Of a stretch of 5,480 nt of DNA, positions 5,293 to 5,480 are shown one piece after another (the first letter of the stretch is position 1; every line of letters begins with the position of its first letter). Origin of the DNA: Chloroflexota bacterium (GTDB taxonomy: Bacteria; Chloroflexota; Dehalococcoidia; SM23-28-2; RBG-16-64-32); NCBI GenBank assembly GCA_005880075.1, contig VBJT01000059.1:1-5480 (forward strand), in the 5' to 3' direction. The notes below the pieces were generated by a model that worked only from the letters and a program-made list of their open reading frames with translations, was not told the DNA's origin and searched no databases. The position numbers and the translations under genes were made by a program.

Positions 5293-5438
5293 TGGCCAGC
5301 GTCCGCTGGACATTCGTTGGAGCCGTCATCGGAGCTGCGTTCTGGTATCTCATCGCCGGCCTAGCGGGAGCGATCCTCGGGCTAGTGCTCGGTTCCCTCA
5401 TCGGCTTCATCGCGGACCGCCGAGCCGGTGCGCGGTAA
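5292..5438 (+). CDS. 48-residue glycine-zipper membrane peptide
   Basis: This short gene starts with an ATG that overlaps the wHTH stop as TGATG, so its translation is probably coupled. The peptide begins M-A-S-V-R-W and ends A-D-R-R-A-G-A-R. Between these basic ends, residues 8-41 are almost wholly hydrophobic or glycine, enough for one long or two short membrane segments. Glycines 26, 30, 34 and 38 form an exact GxxxGxxxGxxxG zipper, and G10/G14 add another GxxxG. Such zippers pack membrane helices tightly and occur in small channel-like or glycine-zipper proteins; toxin-like peptides also use them. No homologue can be named. AGCAGG (5278-5283) is a weak Shine-Dalgarno 8 bases upstream. Reality of the gene rests on the overlap, the coherent hydrophobic pattern and the gap it fills. 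Confidence 0.6.
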   Translation: MASVRWTFVGAVIGAAFWYLIAGLAGAILGLVLGSLIGFIADRRAGAR

Positions 5439-5480
5439 TCCTGCGAGATTTACCCAAGTACGAGTTTCGCCACCTTCTCC

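Noticed and set aside
5450..5480. Possible C-terminal end of a minus-strand gene (E-K-V-A-K-L-V-L-G then TAA)
   Set aside because: A plausible gene end converging on the small membrane gene, but ten codons at the window edge are too few to support a call. The next 200 bp to the right would settle it.

Overview
This 5.5 kb window looks like ordinary chromosomal DNA from a bacterium of fairly high G+C content. The gene set is an F420-type luciferase-like oxidoreductase, an isocitrate dehydrogenase placed just upstream of an LDH-type malate dehydrogenase, and a tRNA-Gln with encoded CCA. There is also a G/C-rich hairpin repeat between genes. Together these suggest a Chloroflexota-like organism (Dehalococcoidia/SAR202 or relatives). 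That placement is an inference from gene style, not from any search.

Layout, left to right. The 3' end of a CAP/SCP-domain gene (+) runs in from the left edge and ends tail-to-tail with a small cupin gene (-). The cupin gene diverges from a luciferase-like F420/FMN oxidoreductase gene (+), and a good sigma70-type promoter for the oxidoreductase lies between them. A class I SAM-dependent methyltransferase (+, TTG start, strong Shine-Dalgarno) follows. It converges on two TCA-cycle genes read leftwards: icd (upstream) and mdh (downstream, TTG start). The 184 bp between icd and mdh holds an intrinsic terminator or attenuator hairpin, a second small hairpin, and a perfect (GGGT)4 G-quadruplex motif on the mdh sense strand. 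Upstream of icd, an extended -10 promoter (-) diverges from the promoter of tRNA-Gln(CUG) (+). Downstream of the tRNA are two small genes that overlap by one base. One encodes a winged-helix (HARE-HTH-like) protein, the other a 48-residue glycine-zipper membrane peptide.

Functionally, icd and mdh give consecutive oxidative TCA-cycle reactions. The icd active site reads as isocitrate-type with NADP-like cofactor residues, while mdh keeps an acidic NAD-type residue. The cupin, oxidoreductase and methyltransferase are family-level calls with unknown substrates. The least conventional parts are the icd-mdh leader and the wHTH/glycine-zipper pair after the tRNA. I saw no CRISPR array, insertion sequence, transposase, integrase or recognisable defence system.
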